From assembly GCA_024742605.1 (NCBI GenBank), contig JANSYC010000001.1:1-64000 (forward strand): 64,000 bases of DNA. Direction: 5' to 3'. The position numbers and the translations under genes were made by a program. This DNA is from Alphaproteobacteria bacterium (GTDB lineage: Bacteria; Pseudomonadota; Alphaproteobacteria; Thalassobaculales; Thalassobaculaceae). This document shows positions 43,187 through 52,865 of the stretch, piece by piece. The notes under the pieces are model-generated. The model did no database searches and had not been told where the DNA came from. It saw nothing but the letters and a program-made list of their open reading frames with translations. Position 1 is the first letter of the stretch. The number at the start of each line of letters is the position of its first letter.

Positions 43187-44116
43187 ATGACCGCATTCCG
43201 CCAATTGCCGCAAAAGGGAGAAATTTTCCTCGACCATCTCGGCCATTTCGTGCCGGACATGGACGCGGCCCATCGGGATCTGGCGCGCCTCGGCTTCCTG
43301 CAGACCCCCTATACCCTGCACCGCACCACCCCGGCCGAGGGTCAGGCACCGACACCCTCCGGCACGGCGAACCATTGCTGCATGCTGCGCGAAGGGTATC
43401 TGGAGGTCCTCTGCGTCTCCGATGCCTCCACCCCCACCGGCGCGCGCACCCAGCGCCAGGTGGACCGCTATACCGGCGTTCACATCGTCGCCCTCTCCAC
43501 GGATGACGCGCTGACCCGCAGTGCGCGGCTGGCCGAACAGGGATTCGAGCCACAGCCACCGGTCAACCTGCGACGCCCGGTTCCCACCGAGGACGGCGGC
43601 GAGGGCATGGCCGCGTTCACCGTCTGCCGGACGCCGGAAAGCACCATGCCGGAAGGGCGGGTGCAGTACCTGACCCATCTGACCGAGGACCTGGTCTGGC
43701 AACCGCGCTGGCTCGACCACGACAATGGGCTGATCGGCCTGCGGGACGTGGTGATCGTGCCGACGGATCGGGACGAGGCGGTCGCGCGCTATGCCCGGTT
43801 CCTCGATCGCGAGCCGGCCGGGATCCGTCCGGGCGTGAGCCGGATTGCGCTCGACCGTGGCGGGGTGATCCTGGCGACCGTCGAGGCCATGACGGAGATG
43901 GTGCCCGGGCTGGCGGTCCCGACCTCGCCCTATATCGGCCTCTACGGTCTGTTGAGCGAGGATCTCGCCGCCACCCGGGTGTTCCTGGAGGGGCGCGGCT
44001 TCGCGCCCCGCCATGCGGGTGACGGGCTGCTGGCGCTGACGCTGCCGTCTTCCCTGGGCGGGACCTGGTTGCTGGCGGAGGACGAGGCCGCCTTTCCCTG
44101 GTCGCAGCGTCCCTAG
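43187..44116 (+). CDS. VOC/glyoxalase-like superfamily protein
   Basis: 309 residues with two vicinal-oxygen-chelate halves. The N-terminal half starts GEIFLDHLGHFVPDMDAAHRDLARLGF and is of the Glyoxalase_3 (PF13468) kind; the second half starts about residue 180 (GLIGLRDVVIVPTDRDEAVARYARFLDREP). Metal ligands cannot be placed with certainty. Function unknown; related proteins include dioxygenases, isomerases and resistance proteins. Divergent from the small membrane protein gene. Confidence 0.75.
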   Translation: MTAFRQLPQKGEIFLDHLGHFVPDMDAAHRDLARLGFLQTPYTLHRTTPAEGQAPTPSGTANHCCMLREGYLEVLCVSDASTPTGARTQRQVDRYTGVHIVALSTDDALTRSARLAEQGFEPQPPVNLRRPVPTEDGGEGMAAFTVCRTPESTMPEGRVQYLTHLTEDLVWQPRWLDHDNGLIGLRDVVIVPTDRDEAVARYARFLDREPAGIRPGVSRIALDRGGVILATVEAMTEMVPGLAVPTSPYIGLYGLLSEDLAATRVFLEGRGFAPRHAGDGLLALTLPSSLGGTWLLAEDEAAFPWSQRP

Positions 44117-44202
44117 CCATGGCCGACTGTGGCGGCGCGGCCCATCATCGATCTGTCACGCAACGGTGCTAGGAAGAGACCTCACCCTTCCTGGAGGATG
44201 CA

Positions 44203-44493
44203 ATGGCAGATCGCGTGACCCTGACCGCCACCATGATGAGCGCCGATCGTGGGACCGAGGCGAAGTACGATTTCGACGCCGAGGCCGATATCTTCGAGAA
44301 ACGGACCCCGGTGCAGATCGTCAAGGCCTTCGCCGAACATGTCGACCAGGTGATCTTTCCCGACGAAATGGTCGATTTCGAGATCAACGGCGCCTTCAAG
44401 AACAGGGAGCTCGGCGTGGTGACCGCAATCGGCAACCTGATCATGCCGAACGGCCAGCTCCCCTTCATGGTCTGGATCTCCAAGAAGCCCTAA
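44203..44493 (+). CDS. Small hypothetical protein
   Basis: 96 residues from the ATG at 44203, preceded by GGAGG. The product (MADRVTLTATMMSADRGTEAKYDFD...FEINGAFKNRELGVVTAIGNLIMPNG) is soluble, acidic at the start and without Cys. I do not recognise the family. Clear ribosome site and codon use suggest a real gene. It ends 7 bases from the convergent CDF gene. Confidence 0.6.
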   Translation: MADRVTLTATMMSADRGTEAKYDFDAEADIFEKRTPVQIVKAFAEHVDQVIFPDEMVDFEINGAFKNRELGVVTAIGNLIMPNGQLPFMVWISKKP

Positions 44494-44500
44494 CACGCAC

Positions 44501-45400
44501 TCAGGCGTGCGGCCGCCTCTCGCGAAGCTCGGGGTGCTCGATCTGGATCGTGGTCTTCTGAATCCCGAAACTGTCGCGCAACAGGTCGTGGGCCGCCTGA
44601 AGAATCTCCCGGAACCGGCTCTCGTCGGTGATCACCAGATGACCGCTCATCGCGTCCAGGCCCGATGTGATGGTCCAGACGTGCAGGTCGTGCGCCGCCT
44701 CGACCCCCTCGATCTCGAGAAGCTTGCTCTCCAGCAGCTTGAGGTCGACCTCGGGCGGCGTGCCCTCCATCAGGATATGCACGGCGCTCTTCAACAGGAT
44801 CCAGGTGCGCGGCACGATGAACAGGCCGATCCCGGCCCCGATGATCGCGTCGGCCTGCGACCACCCCGTCCACATCACCACGCCCGCCGCCACGATGACG
44901 CCGAGCGAACCCAGCATGTCGCCCATCACCTCCAGATAGGCGCCCTTCATGTTCAGGCTTTCCTCGGCCCCGGCCATCAGCAGCCGCATGCTGATCAGGT
45001 TGACGAGCAGCCCGAGCACCGCCACCACAAGCATCGGCGTGCCCAGGATCTCGGGCGGGTTGGTGAACCGGTCATAGGCCTCGATCAGGATGTAGACCGC
45101 CACCACGAGCAGCACCACCGCGTTGGTCAGCGCGGCCAGCACTTCGAACCGGGCGTAGCCGAAGGTTTTCTCCGGGGTCGCCGGCCGTTCGGCGAAATTG
45201 ATCGCGATGAGGGCCAGGGCCAGCCCTCCCGCATCCGTCAGCATATGCGCGGCATCGGCCAGCAGCGCCAGGCTGCCGGTCCACAGGCCGCCGACCACCT
45301 CGACCAGCATGAAGGACGTGGTCAGGCCGAGCGCCAGCGCCAGCCGGCCCTTGTGCTTGCCGCCGGCCGTCTTCGGCACGTGGGAATGTCCTGCGCCCAT
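44501..45400 (-). CDS. Cation diffusion facilitator (CDF) metal efflux protein
   Basis: 299 residues from the ATG at 45400. A short His start (MGAGHSHVPKTAGGKHKG), six membrane helices and a cytoplasmic ferredoxin-like C-terminal domain (EVDLKLLESKLLEIEGVEAAHDLHVWTITSG). Helix 2 has the metal site LLADAAHMLTDAGG (HxxxD). Helix 5 has YLEVMGDMLGSLGV, where the first ligand is Glu (ExxxD) rather than His. It would export Zn, Cd, Co or Mn by proton antiport. The Glu may shift specificity. Confidence 0.88.
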   Translation of the reverse strand: MGAGHSHVPKTAGGKHKGRLALALGLTTSFMLVEVVGGLWTGSLALLADAAHMLTDAGGLALALIAINFAERPATPEKTFGYARFEVLAALTNAVVLLVVAVYILIEAYDRFTNPPEILGTPMLVVAVLGLLVNLISMRLLMAGAEESLNMKGAYLEVMGDMLGSLGVIVAAGVVMWTGWSQADAIIGAGIGLFIVPRTWILLKSAVHILMEGTPPEVDLKLLESKLLEIEGVEAAHDLHVWTITSGLDAMSGHLVITDESRFREILQAAHDLLRDSFGIQKTTIQIEHPELRERRPHA

Positions 45401-45521
45401 TGACCCTACCGCTCCCTGTTTCGCGATGCACCATGGCACAGAACCGAAGACGGCGGGAAGGCTTGCGGCGCCCGCGCGCGCCGGGCCATGCTCGGCCGAC
45501 ATGTAGAGAGCGGAGCCGCCG

Positions 45522-46550
45522 ATGAAATACGTGCATGACGACCGCCACCGCCTGCATTTCCCCCAGGGCGAGCTGTTCGGCGGAGAGCTGGTCACGCCGT
45601 TCGAGCGGCCGTCGCGGGTCGAGTTCATCCTGCGCCGGATGCGGGAGACCGGGTTCGGAGAGCTGGTGGCGCCGGGCGCGCTCGACCGGGGACCGGTGGG
45701 CGCGATCCATGCTCCCGACTATCTCGATTTCCTGGCGACCGCTTGGGACGAGTGGGTCGCAGAAGGGTTTCATGGGGAGGTCATCGCCGCCTCCTACCCG
45801 GCCCGCGGCATGCGCCAGATTCCGCCGCGCAATATCGACGGCAAGGTCGGCTACTACGCGCTCGCCTCCGAAACCGCGCTCACCGCCGGAACCCTGGCCG
45901 CCGCCGAGGCCTCCTGCGCCATCGCCCAGACCGCCCAGCGTCTGGTGGCGGGTGGCGAGCGGGCGGCCTTCGGGCTGTGCCGGCCGCCCGGGCACCACGC
46001 CTCACGGGATCAGTTCGGCGGCTACTGCTTCCTGAACAATGCCGCCATCGCGGCCGGAATGTTCCGGGCCGACGGGGTCGGGCGGGTCGCGGTGCTGGAC
46101 ATCGACTTCCACCATGGCAACGGCACCCAGGCGATCTTCTACGACCGCAGCGACGTGCTGTTCCTGTCGCTGCACGGCCAGCCCGAGGACGCGTTTCCCT
46201 ATTTTCTCGGCTATGCGGACGAAACCGGAGCGGGCGCGGGCGCCGGCGCGACCGTGAACTACCCGATGCCGCCGGGCACCCCGTTCGAGGTCTGGGGGGC
46301 GGCGCTGGACGACGCGATCGGCCGGATCCGGGAGTCGGGCGCGGAGGCGGTGGTGGTGTCCCTTGGCGTGGACGCGTTCAAGGAGGATCCGATCAGCTTC
46401 TTCAAACTGGGCTCGGAGGATTTCCGGGAGGCGGGCAAGCGGATCGCGGGGCCTGGTCTTCCGACGGTCTTCCTGCTGGAAGGCGGCGACGCGATCGACG
46501 CGGTCGGGATCAACGTGGTCAACGTGCTGCAGGGCTTCGAGGCGGGGTAG
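45522..46550 (+). CDS. Acetylpolyamine amidohydrolase/histone deacetylase family protein, catalytic Tyr position altered
   Basis: 342 residues. Class II HDAC-like fold: LCRPPGHHASRDQFGGYCFLNNAAIAA with the His-His pair, VAVLDIDFHHGNGTQAIFYDRSDVLFLSLHG with D-x-H zinc ligands, and SLGVDAFKEDP with the third zinc Asp. The C-terminus EGGDAIDAVGINVVNVLQGFEAG matches acetylpolyamine amidohydrolases, in which the motif is EGGY-like. Residue 323 is Asp (GAC, 46488-46490) where Tyr is expected. Next to a polyamine ABC operon, a polyamine role is likely, but activity may be low. Confidence 0.85.
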   Translation: MKYVHDDRHRLHFPQGELFGGELVTPFERPSRVEFILRRMRETGFGELVAPGALDRGPVGAIHAPDYLDFLATAWDEWVAEGFHGEVIAASYPARGMRQIPPRNIDGKVGYYALASETALTAGTLAAAEASCAIAQTAQRLVAGGERAAFGLCRPPGHHASRDQFGGYCFLNNAAIAAGMFRADGVGRVAVLDIDFHHGNGTQAIFYDRSDVLFLSLHGQPEDAFPYFLGYADETGAGAGAGATVNYPMPPGTPFEVWGAALDDAIGRIRESGAEAVVVSLGVDAFKEDPISFFKLGSEDFREAGKRIAGPGLPTVFLLEGGDAIDAVGINVVNVLQGFEAG

Positions 46551-46552
46551 GC

Positions 46553-46578
46553 CCGGGCCGACGCGCACGCCGGCCCGG
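46553..46578. terminator. Hairpin between convergent HDAC-like and polyamine-binding genes
   Basis: Stem CCGGGCCG / CGGCCCGG with a 10-base loop, in the 40-base gap between two convergent genes. No T-tract. A likely bidirectional end of transcription. Confidence 0.5.
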
Positions 46579-46590
46579 ACCCGGTCGGCG

Positions 46591-47625
46591 TTACTTCCGC
46601 AGTTCGGTCCAGATCGCGGTGTAGAGATCCTGGGCCGCTTTCGGGCAGGTCGGCAGGAAGGTGCCGGCCGCCTTGAACTCCGCGGGAACCACGATCTCAG
46701 GCGCGGTCTTCATCTCTTCCGGCATGAAGGCCTCCGATCCCGAGATGCCGTTCGCATAGCGCGCGAAGGCCGAGATCAGCGCCGCGTTCTCCGGCTCCAT
46801 GATGAAATTCATGAACAGCTTGGCGTTCTCGACGTTGTTGGCGTCCTTCAGGATCGCCACGCTGTCCATCCAGATCGGATAGCCTTCCTTGGGATAGCCG
46901 TAGACCACCGTCGGATTGTTCGCCCGCACCCGGAAGGTGGAGCCGTTCCAGTTGACCGAGGCCATCACGTCGCCGTTCGACATCTTGTCGGTCATGCCGT
47001 AGTCCATCGACATCCATTTCGGCTTGGCCGCCATCAGGGAATCGCGGACCTTCTTCAGGAGCGCCTTGTCCTCGGTGCAGGGACGGCCGCCCTCGTACAT
47101 GATCGCAAGCGCCAGGACGTCGGCCATCTCCGGCACCACGTTGACCTTGCCGACCAGTTCTTCCGGCGGATTCATGAAGATCGCGGAGGTGTTCACGTCG
47201 CCCTTGTAGGCTTCGGTGTTCACGGCCACGCCGGTCGTGCCCCACTGCCACGGCACAGTGTAGTGACGGCCCGGATCCCACGGCACGTCGACCCATTTCG
47301 GGTCGACATTCTTGAAATTCGACATCTGATCCGGTCGCGCCTCGAGCAGCAGGCCTTCCTTGACGAAGATCGGTACGTAGTTGGCGGACGGCACAACGAT
47401 ATCGAACCCATGGCCGCCGGCCTTCACCTTGGTCAGCGCCGTCGAGTTCGAATCGTAGTCGGTCACCGTCACCTTGACGCCGTGAGCCTCCTCGAACTTC
47501 TTGATCAGGTCGGGGTTGGTGTAGTTGCCCCAGTTGTAGATGTTCAGTTCGCCCTCGGCAGCGGCGCCGCCGGCGCTTGCCAGCAGGGCGACGCCCGCGA
47601 CAGCACTCGTGAATTTCCAGGTCAT
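46591..47625 (-). CDS. potF: Polyamine (putrescine/spermidine) ABC transporter binding protein
   Basis: 344 residues with a Sec signal peptide (MTWKFTSAVAGVALLASAGGAAA). Mature protein starts EGELNIYNWGNYTNPDLIKKFEEAHGVKVTVTDYDSN, the PotD/PotF pattern. Later YVPIFVKEGLLLEARPDQMSNFKNVDPKWVDVPWDPGRHYTVPWQWGTTGVAVN carries the conserved pocket region, and NYMNFIMEPENAALIS-like sequence (LFMNFIMEPENAALISAF) the C-lobe. It binds polyamine in the periplasm. I use the name PotF, but PotD is possible. Last gene of the operon, 92 bases after the second permease. Confidence 0.85.
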   Translation of the reverse strand: MTWKFTSAVAGVALLASAGGAAAEGELNIYNWGNYTNPDLIKKFEEAHGVKVTVTDYDSNSTALTKVKAGGHGFDIVVPSANYVPIFVKEGLLLEARPDQMSNFKNVDPKWVDVPWDPGRHYTVPWQWGTTGVAVNTEAYKGDVNTSAIFMNPPEELVGKVNVVPEMADVLALAIMYEGGRPCTEDKALLKKVRDSLMAAKPKWMSMDYGMTDKMSNGDVMASVNWNGSTFRVRANNPTVVYGYPKEGYPIWMDSVAILKDANNVENAKLFMNFIMEPENAALISAFARYANGISGSEAFMPEEMKTAPEIVVPAEFKAAGTFLPTCPKAAQDLYTAIWTELRK

Positions 47626-47717
47626 AGCTCAGCTCCCTGTTTTTGATTGGTATGCACGTCTAGAACACGCCCCGCCCGCGCCTGATCCCGCAGGCCAGGG
47701 TGCCGGGCACTCCGGCT

Positions 47718-48548
47718 CTAACCCCGCTTGCGCGTCAGCGCGAAGAACACGGTCAGCAGCAGCACGGTCAGCGCGAGCAAGGCCGTCGAAATGGCGTTCA
47801 CCTCGGGCGTCACCATGCGCCGCAGCTGCCCCAGCATATAGGTCGGCAGGGTATCCTGCCCGGCCGACTTGACGAACTCGGTGATCACCACGTCGTCCAA
47901 TGAGATTACGAAGGCCAGCATGGCGCCGGCCACGATCCCCGGGGTCATCAGCGGCAGGGTAACATATCGGAACGTCCGCCATGGCGTGGCGTACAGATCG
48001 GCGGCGGCGGTCTCGTAGGACAGATCCATGCCCTCCAGCCGGGCCCGGATCGGCAGATAGGCGAACGGCACGCAGAAGGCCGCATGGGCCAACACCAGAT
48101 AGGCCAGCCCGGTATAGCCGGTGGCGATCTTGATCATCGCGAAGAAGATCAGCAGAGCCACGGCGGTCACGATCTCCGGCACCATCAGCGGCTGATTGAT
48201 CAGCGCGTAGATCACCATACGGCCCGGAAACGGCCCGGTGCGCGTGGTGCCCAGGGCCGCCATGGTGGCGAGCGCCGTCGCGATCCCGGACGCCAGAACC
48301 GCGACCACCAGGGAGCGGACGGTCGCTTCCTGCACGGCTTCATTGGCCCAGGCGCTCACATACCAGCGCAGCGAGAACCCTTCCCACAGAGCGATCGATT
48401 CCCCGCCGTTGAAGGAATAGGTGACCAGCGTGACGATCGGGGCGTACAGCATCACGAAACAGGCCGCGGCAACGAGGGTAAATCCAGGCAGATGCCGGAC
48501 CGAGAACGGACGGCCGGACCGGCGTCGGGTGGAGCTGGGTTCGGCCAT
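47718..48548 (-). CDS. potI: Polyamine ABC transporter permease (PotI/PotC type)
   Basis: 276 residues, six membrane helices, permease of the PotC/PotI class. It shows FTLVAAACFVMLYAPIVTLVTYSFNGGESIALWEGFSLRWYVSAW at the start and the EAA loop (YETAAADLYATPWRTFRYVTLPLMTPGIVAG, about 185-215). It starts one base after the potH-type gene. It forms the inner-membrane channel with the PotH-type subunit. Could equally be named potC. Confidence 0.87.
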   Translation of the reverse strand: MAEPSSTRRRSGRPFSVRHLPGFTLVAAACFVMLYAPIVTLVTYSFNGGESIALWEGFSLRWYVSAWANEAVQEATVRSLVVAVLASGIATALATMAALGTTRTGPFPGRMVIYALINQPLMVPEIVTAVALLIFFAMIKIATGYTGLAYLVLAHAAFCVPFAYLPIRARLEGMDLSYETAAADLYATPWRTFRYVTLPLMTPGIVAGAMLAFVISLDDVVITEFVKSAGQDTLPTYMLGQLRRMVTPEVNAISTALLALTVLLLTVFFALTRKRG

Positions 48549-48549
48549 C

Positions 48550-49470
48550 CTAGCGCTCCGCCTGTTCGTTGCGGACGTAGAACACCAGGGCCGCCATCAC
48601 CGTGACCAGCAGCCCGATGGACAGGGCGGCGCCCAGGGGCCAGTTCCGCCCTTCGCCGAACTGAAGCTCGATCAGATTGCCGATCATCATGTTCTTGCCG
48701 CCGCCCAGCACGCGCGGCGTCACATAGGCGCCGAGCGAGGGAATGAAGACCAGAATCGACCCCGCTATGATTCCCGGTTTCACCAGCGGCACGATCACCC
48801 GGCGCAGCACCTGGAAACGGGTGGCATAGAGGTCGTAACCCGCTTCGACCAACCTGAAATCCAGACGCTCCATGGCGGCGTAGAGCGGCAGAACCATAAG
48901 CGGCAGGTAAACGTAGACCATGCCGATCAGCACCGCGGTGTCGGTGTAGAGAATCTGCAGCGGCGCGCCGATCAGACCAAGCGACATCAGGCTGGAGTTC
49001 AGAATGCCCTCGTTCCGGATCACCTCCATGATCGCATAGGTGCGGATCAGCAGGTTGGTCCAGAATGGGATGGTGATCAGAAACAGCCAGTACTGCCGAT
49101 GGGTCTTCGGTCGGGTGGCGATGAAGTAGGCGGTCGGAAACCCTATGGCCAGCGTCAGCAGGGTGGTCAGGACGGACAATTTGGCGGACCGCCAGAAGAT
49201 CGTCATATGGGCGTCGGCAAGACTGATCGTGTCGTCGAAAATGTCCCTGTTCAGGATCACCTTGAACCAGCCTTCGCCGGAGAGACTCCAGACCACACCG
49301 CTGTATTCCGCCGGTTCCAGAAACGAATAGGCCAGCACGATCAGCAAGGGCCCGGAGGCGGCGAACACCAAAAGCACCAGGGCCGGCAGGCACAGCAGCC
49401 AGTAGCGGCGAACGATGGTCCGGCGGGCCGTGATCTCTCCCGAAGAGAGGGCGGAGGTCGGACGCACCAT
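48550..49470 (-). CDS. potH: Polyamine ABC transporter permease (PotH/PotB type)
   Basis: 306 residues. Six helices; first helix about 24-45 (LLCLPALVLLVFAASGPLLIVLAYSF). Conserved PotB/H blocks: FPTAYFIATRPKTHRQYWLFLITIPFWTNLLIRTYAIMEVIRNEGILN, and the EAA loop LVEAGYDLYATRFQVLRRVIVPLVKPGI near 205. It follows the ATPase gene by one base, and the next permease follows by one base, so all are one transcript. The motif TNLLIRTYA is typical of PotB/PotH. Confidence 0.88.
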   Translation of the reverse strand: MVRPTSALSSGEITARRTIVRRYWLLCLPALVLLVFAASGPLLIVLAYSFLEPAEYSGVVWSLSGEGWFKVILNRDIFDDTISLADAHMTIFWRSAKLSVLTTLLTLAIGFPTAYFIATRPKTHRQYWLFLITIPFWTNLLIRTYAIMEVIRNEGILNSSLMSLGLIGAPLQILYTDTAVLIGMVYVYLPLMVLPLYAAMERLDFRLVEAGYDLYATRFQVLRRVIVPLVKPGIIAGSILVFIPSLGAYVTPRVLGGGKNMMIGNLIELQFGEGRNWPLGAALSIGLLVTVMAALVFYVRNEQAER

Positions 49471-49471
49471 T

Positions 49472-50575
49472 TCAGTCCCTCAACAGGCGGGCGGCCGACG
49501 GGGCGAAGGCCACCCCGATGGCGGCGCCGATCTCGACCCGCTCCGGCGCCCCCGCCGCGTTCTGCCGCCGGGCGATCGGATGCTGCCCGCTGGCGAGTTC
49601 GAGGTGATAGTGGGTGTCGGTGCCGAAATAGACCGCATTGGTCAACGTCGCGGACAGGGTGTCCGGCGCGCCCCGTTCGCGAAGGACGATATGCTCGGGG
49701 CGCACCACCACGGTCAGGTCGCCCTTCGGATCCACACCGTCGGGCAGATCCGTCTCGACCGACACCGTGTCCCCGATCCTGATGCGAATCCCGCCGTCGA
49801 CGATACCTTCGGAGGTCGCGGACAGGAAATTGGTCTCACCGATGAAACTGGCCACGAACCGGTTGGCGGGCTGGTCGTAGATCTCACGCGGGGCGCCGAT
49901 CTGCAGGACATGCCCGTCCCGCATCACCGCGATCCGGTCCGACATGGTCAGGGCTTCTTCCTGATCGTGGGTCACGAAGATGAAGGTGATGCCGGTCTCA
50001 TGCTGCAGGCGCTTGAGCTCGATCTGCATTTCCTTGCGCAGCTTCAGATCCAGGGCCGACAGCGGCTCGTCCAGCAGCAGCACCTTCGGTGCGGGCGCGA
50101 GCGCACGGGCCAGGGCCACCCGCTGCTGCTGGCCGCCTGAAATCTGCGAGGTCAGCCGATTGCGCATCGGCTCCATCTTGACGAGTTTCAGCATCCGGTC
50201 GACGGTCTGGTCGACCTCTGCGTTCGGGCGGCCCAGCATGCGCAGGCCGAACGCGATGTTCTCCGCCACCGAGAGATGCGGGAACAGGGCGTAGCTCTGA
50301 AAAACCGTGTTCACCTGACGGCGATAGGGCGGCAGATCGGAGATGTCCTCGCCATGCAGCAGCAGTTGTCCGGCGCTGGGATGCTCGAACCCCGCGATCA
50401 TCCGCAGCAGGGTCGTCTTGCCGCAACCCGACGGGCCCAGCAGGGTGAAGAACTCTCCCTCCGCGATACTGACGGAAACGCTGTCGAGCGCATGGAAATC
50501 CCCCTCCGGACCGCGGAAAATCTTGGAGACGCCGCGCGCCTCCATGGCGACGGCAGGCTGGGATTGGGCTTCCAT
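49472..50575 (-). CDS. potG: Polyamine ABC transporter ATP-binding protein (PotG/PotA type)
   Basis: 367 residues. ABC ATPase with Walker [25 protein letters not shown]-loop [25 protein letters not shown], signature [17 protein letters not shown], Walker [13 protein letters not shown] and [17 protein letters not shown]. The C-terminal TOBE domain ([26 protein letters not shown]...[10 protein letters not shown]) is of the PotA/G kind. First gene of the potGHIF order; it powers polyamine import. Confidence 0.88.
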   Translation of the reverse strand: MEAQSQPAVAMEARGVSKIFRGPEGDFHALDSVSVSIAEGEFFTLLGPSGCGKTTLLRMIAGFEHPSAGQLLLHGEDISDLPPYRRQVNTVFQSYALFPHLSVAENIAFGLRMLGRPNAEVDQTVDRMLKLVKMEPMRNRLTSQISGGQQQRVALARALAPAPKVLLLDEPLSALDLKLRKEMQIELKRLQHETGITFIFVTHDQEEALTMSDRIAVMRDGHVLQIGAPREIYDQPANRFVASFIGETNFLSATSEGIVDGGIRIRIGDTVSVETDLPDGVDPKGDLTVVVRPEHIVLRERGAPDTLSATLTNAVYFGTDTHYHLELASGQHPIARRQNAAGAPERVEIGAAIGVAFAPSAARLLRD

Positions 50576-50677
50576 GGGACCGATGGTCGTCCTTGTTGAT
50601 CAGGATCTCTCAGAGGCATGCTGCGCTGCGATAGTCTTGACCGAGGCCGCCGGGAGGTCAAATCGGCGGTTGAGGAG

Positions 50678-51661
50678 TCATCCTCCCGGGGCGCCCTGAG
50701 TGTTCACGTAGAGCGCGTAGAGGGACTGGCTGGAGGCCATGAACAGCCGGTTGCGCTTGGCGCCTCCGAAACAGACATTCGCGCACCGTTCCGGCAGGCG
50801 GATTCGACCGATCGGCGTTGCGTCCGGGGCGAACACCAGTACCCCGTCCAGGTCCGGCGTGCCCATGCCCCAGCCGCACCAGAGATTGCCGTCCAGATCG
50901 CACCGCATACCGTCCGGCGTGCCCCCGGGGCCGGCATCGATCAGCACCCGTTTGCCCGAGATGGCCTTGCCGCAGGGGCTGACGTCATAGGCCAGGATCT
51001 TGCGGTTCGGCACGCCACGGGACTCGACCACGTAGAGCAGCTTCTCATCCGGCGAAAAGCACAGACCGTTCGGCCCCAAGACGTCATCCGCCACGATGTG
51101 CGGCTCACCCGTCTCCCCGTCGATCCGGTACACCGCCTGCGGAAGTTCGGAGATGGCCTTGTGGCCTTCATAATGCCCCGCGATTCCGAAGGGCGGGTCG
51201 GTGAACCAGATCGAGCCGTCGGATTTCACCACCACGTCATTCGGCGAGTTCAGCCGCTTGCCCTGGAAACCGTCCATCAGAACGGTGACGCTGCCATCGT
51301 ATTCGGTCCGGGTGACCCGCCGGCCGCCATGCTCGCAGGTCACCAGCCGGCCCTGCCGGTCGCGGGTGTTGCCGTTGCCGAAGTCAGACGGCTGACGCCA
51401 ATTGCTGACCGTGCCGGTCTCCTCGTCCCATTTCAGAATCCGGTTGTTCGGGATGTCGCTCCACAGCAGATAGCGCCCGTCGCCGAACCAGACCGGGCCT
51501 TCCGCCCAACGGCACCCGGTGTAGAGACGTTCGACGGCGGCACTGAACACCACGTATTTGGCGAACCGGTCGTCGAGGGTCTCGATCAGCGGATCGGGGT
51601 ATCGCGGCGGCTCCCGCCAACCGCCTGAGAGCGGGATATCGGTGGGCAGGGTTCCGGTCAT
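50678..51661 (-). CDS. SMP-30/gluconolactonase family lactonase
   Basis: 327 residues. Six-bladed beta-propeller of the SMP-30/regucalcin family: LYTGCRWAEGPVWFGDGRYLLWSDIPNNRILKWDEETG with the metal Glu, LTCEHGGRRVTRTEYDGSVTVLMDGFQGKRLNSPNDVVVKSDGSIWFTDPPFGI with Asn-Asp metal ligands, and LGPNGLCFSPDEKLLYVVESRG. Members hydrolyse sugar lactones such as gluconolactone. It follows the arsenite transporter gene by 68 bases on the same strand; a functional link is not clear. Confidence 0.87.
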   Translation of the reverse strand: MTGTLPTDIPLSGGWREPPRYPDPLIETLDDRFAKYVVFSAAVERLYTGCRWAEGPVWFGDGRYLLWSDIPNNRILKWDEETGTVSNWRQPSDFGNGNTRDRQGRLVTCEHGGRRVTRTEYDGSVTVLMDGFQGKRLNSPNDVVVKSDGSIWFTDPPFGIAGHYEGHKAISELPQAVYRIDGETGEPHIVADDVLGPNGLCFSPDEKLLYVVESRGVPNRKILAYDVSPCGKAISGKRVLIDAGPGGTPDGMRCDLDGNLWCGWGMGTPDLDGVLVFAPDATPIGRIRLPERCANVCFGGAKRNRLFMASSQSLYALYVNTQGAPGG

Positions 51662-51729
51662 CTGAGTGTTTCCATCGGAAAGGGTTCGGGAAGTCTAGGA
51701 CAACCGAAGGACGCGCGCCATCGTCCGCT

Positions 51730-52803
51730 TCAGGCCCGGAACGCCCCTTTCGTCCGGTTCGCGAACGCCACCAGGGACAGCATGACCGGCACCTCCACCA
51801 GGACACCCACCACCGTCGCCAGGGCCGCGCCGGAGTTCAACCCGAACAGGCTGATCGCCACCGCGACCGCCAGCTCGAAGAAATTCGAGGTGGCGATCAT
51901 GGCGCAGGGGGCCGCGACCGAGAACGGCACCCGCCAGGCCCAGGCCGCCGTGTAGGCGACCGCGAAAATCCCGTAGGTCTGGACCAGCAGCGGCACCGCG
52001 ATCAGGACGATGACCAGGGGCTGGTCCAGAATCGTCTGTCCCTGGAACCCGAACAGCAGCACCACGGTCGCCAGCAGCCCGATGATCGATAGCGGCTTCA
52101 CGGTTCCGGTGAACCGCGCGACCGCTGCCGCTTCGTCCTGGCCCGCGCGGCCGGCGGAGCGGGTCAGGGCGCGCCGGGTCAGAACCCCGGCGACCAAGGG
52201 GATCACCACGTAGAGCACCACCGAGAGGACCAGGGTCTCCCAGGGCACCACGATGTCCGTCACGCCCAGCAGCAGGGCCACGATCGGCGCGAAGGCGAAC
52301 ACCATTATCAGATCGTTCACCGAGACCTGGACCAGGGTGTAGTTCGCGTCCCCGTTCGTAAGCTGCGACCAGACGAAGACCATCGCGGTGCACGGGGCGG
52401 CCCCCAGGATGATCAGCCCGGCCACGTATTCGAGCGCGGCCTCGGCCGGGATCAGGTCGGCGAAGATCCACTGGAAGAACAGCACCGCCAGCGCCGCCAT
52501 GGTGAACGGCTTGATCACCCAGTTGACGACCAGGGTGATCACAAGCCCCTTCGGCCGCTCGGCGATCTGTCCCAGGCTGGAGAAATCGACGCTCACCATC
52601 ATCGGGTAGACCATCGCCCAGATCAGGATCGCCACCACCAGATTGACATGGGCGATCTCGAACCCCGCGAGCATCTGGAACAGTTCCGGGGTCAGGGTCC
52701 CCAGCAGCAGCCCCGCCCCGATGCTCAACCCGACCCAGAGCGAAAGCCATCGCTCGAAGACTCCGATTCCGTCGCCGCCCGGACGGCGTTCCATGTCACT
52801 CAA
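51730..52803 (-). CDS. arsB: ACR3-family arsenite efflux transporter
   Basis: 357 residues, ten helices. It matches the ACR3 (Acr3p) family: [104 protein letters not shown] (with the catalytic Cys of GAAPCTAMV) and [19 protein letters not shown]. The TTG at 52803 has GAGGAG about 6 bases upstream. It exports arsenite with the proton gradient. It lies downstream of the broken arsC. Confidence 0.9.
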   Translation of the reverse strand: MSDMERRPGGDGIGVFERWLSLWVGLSIGAGLLLGTLTPELFQMLAGFEIAHVNLVVAILIWAMVYPMMVSVDFSSLGQIAERPKGLVITLVVNWVIKPFTMAALAVLFFQWIFADLIPAEAALEYVAGLIILGAAPCTAMVFVWSQLTNGDANYTLVQVSVNDLIMVFAFAPIVALLLGVTDIVVPWETLVLSVVLYVVIPLVAGVLTRRALTRSAGRAGQDEAAAVARFTGTVKPLSIIGLLATVVLLFGFQGQTILDQPLVIVLIAVPLLVQTYGIFAVAYTAAWAWRVPFSVAAPCAMIATSNFFELAVAVAISLFGLNSGAALATVVGVLVEVPVMLSLVAFANRTKGAFRA

Positions 52804-52865
52804 TTCAGCTCCTCACGATCTGGTCCGGGCGTCCCCGAATGCGGTTCGGTCGGGTGGTCACCGGT

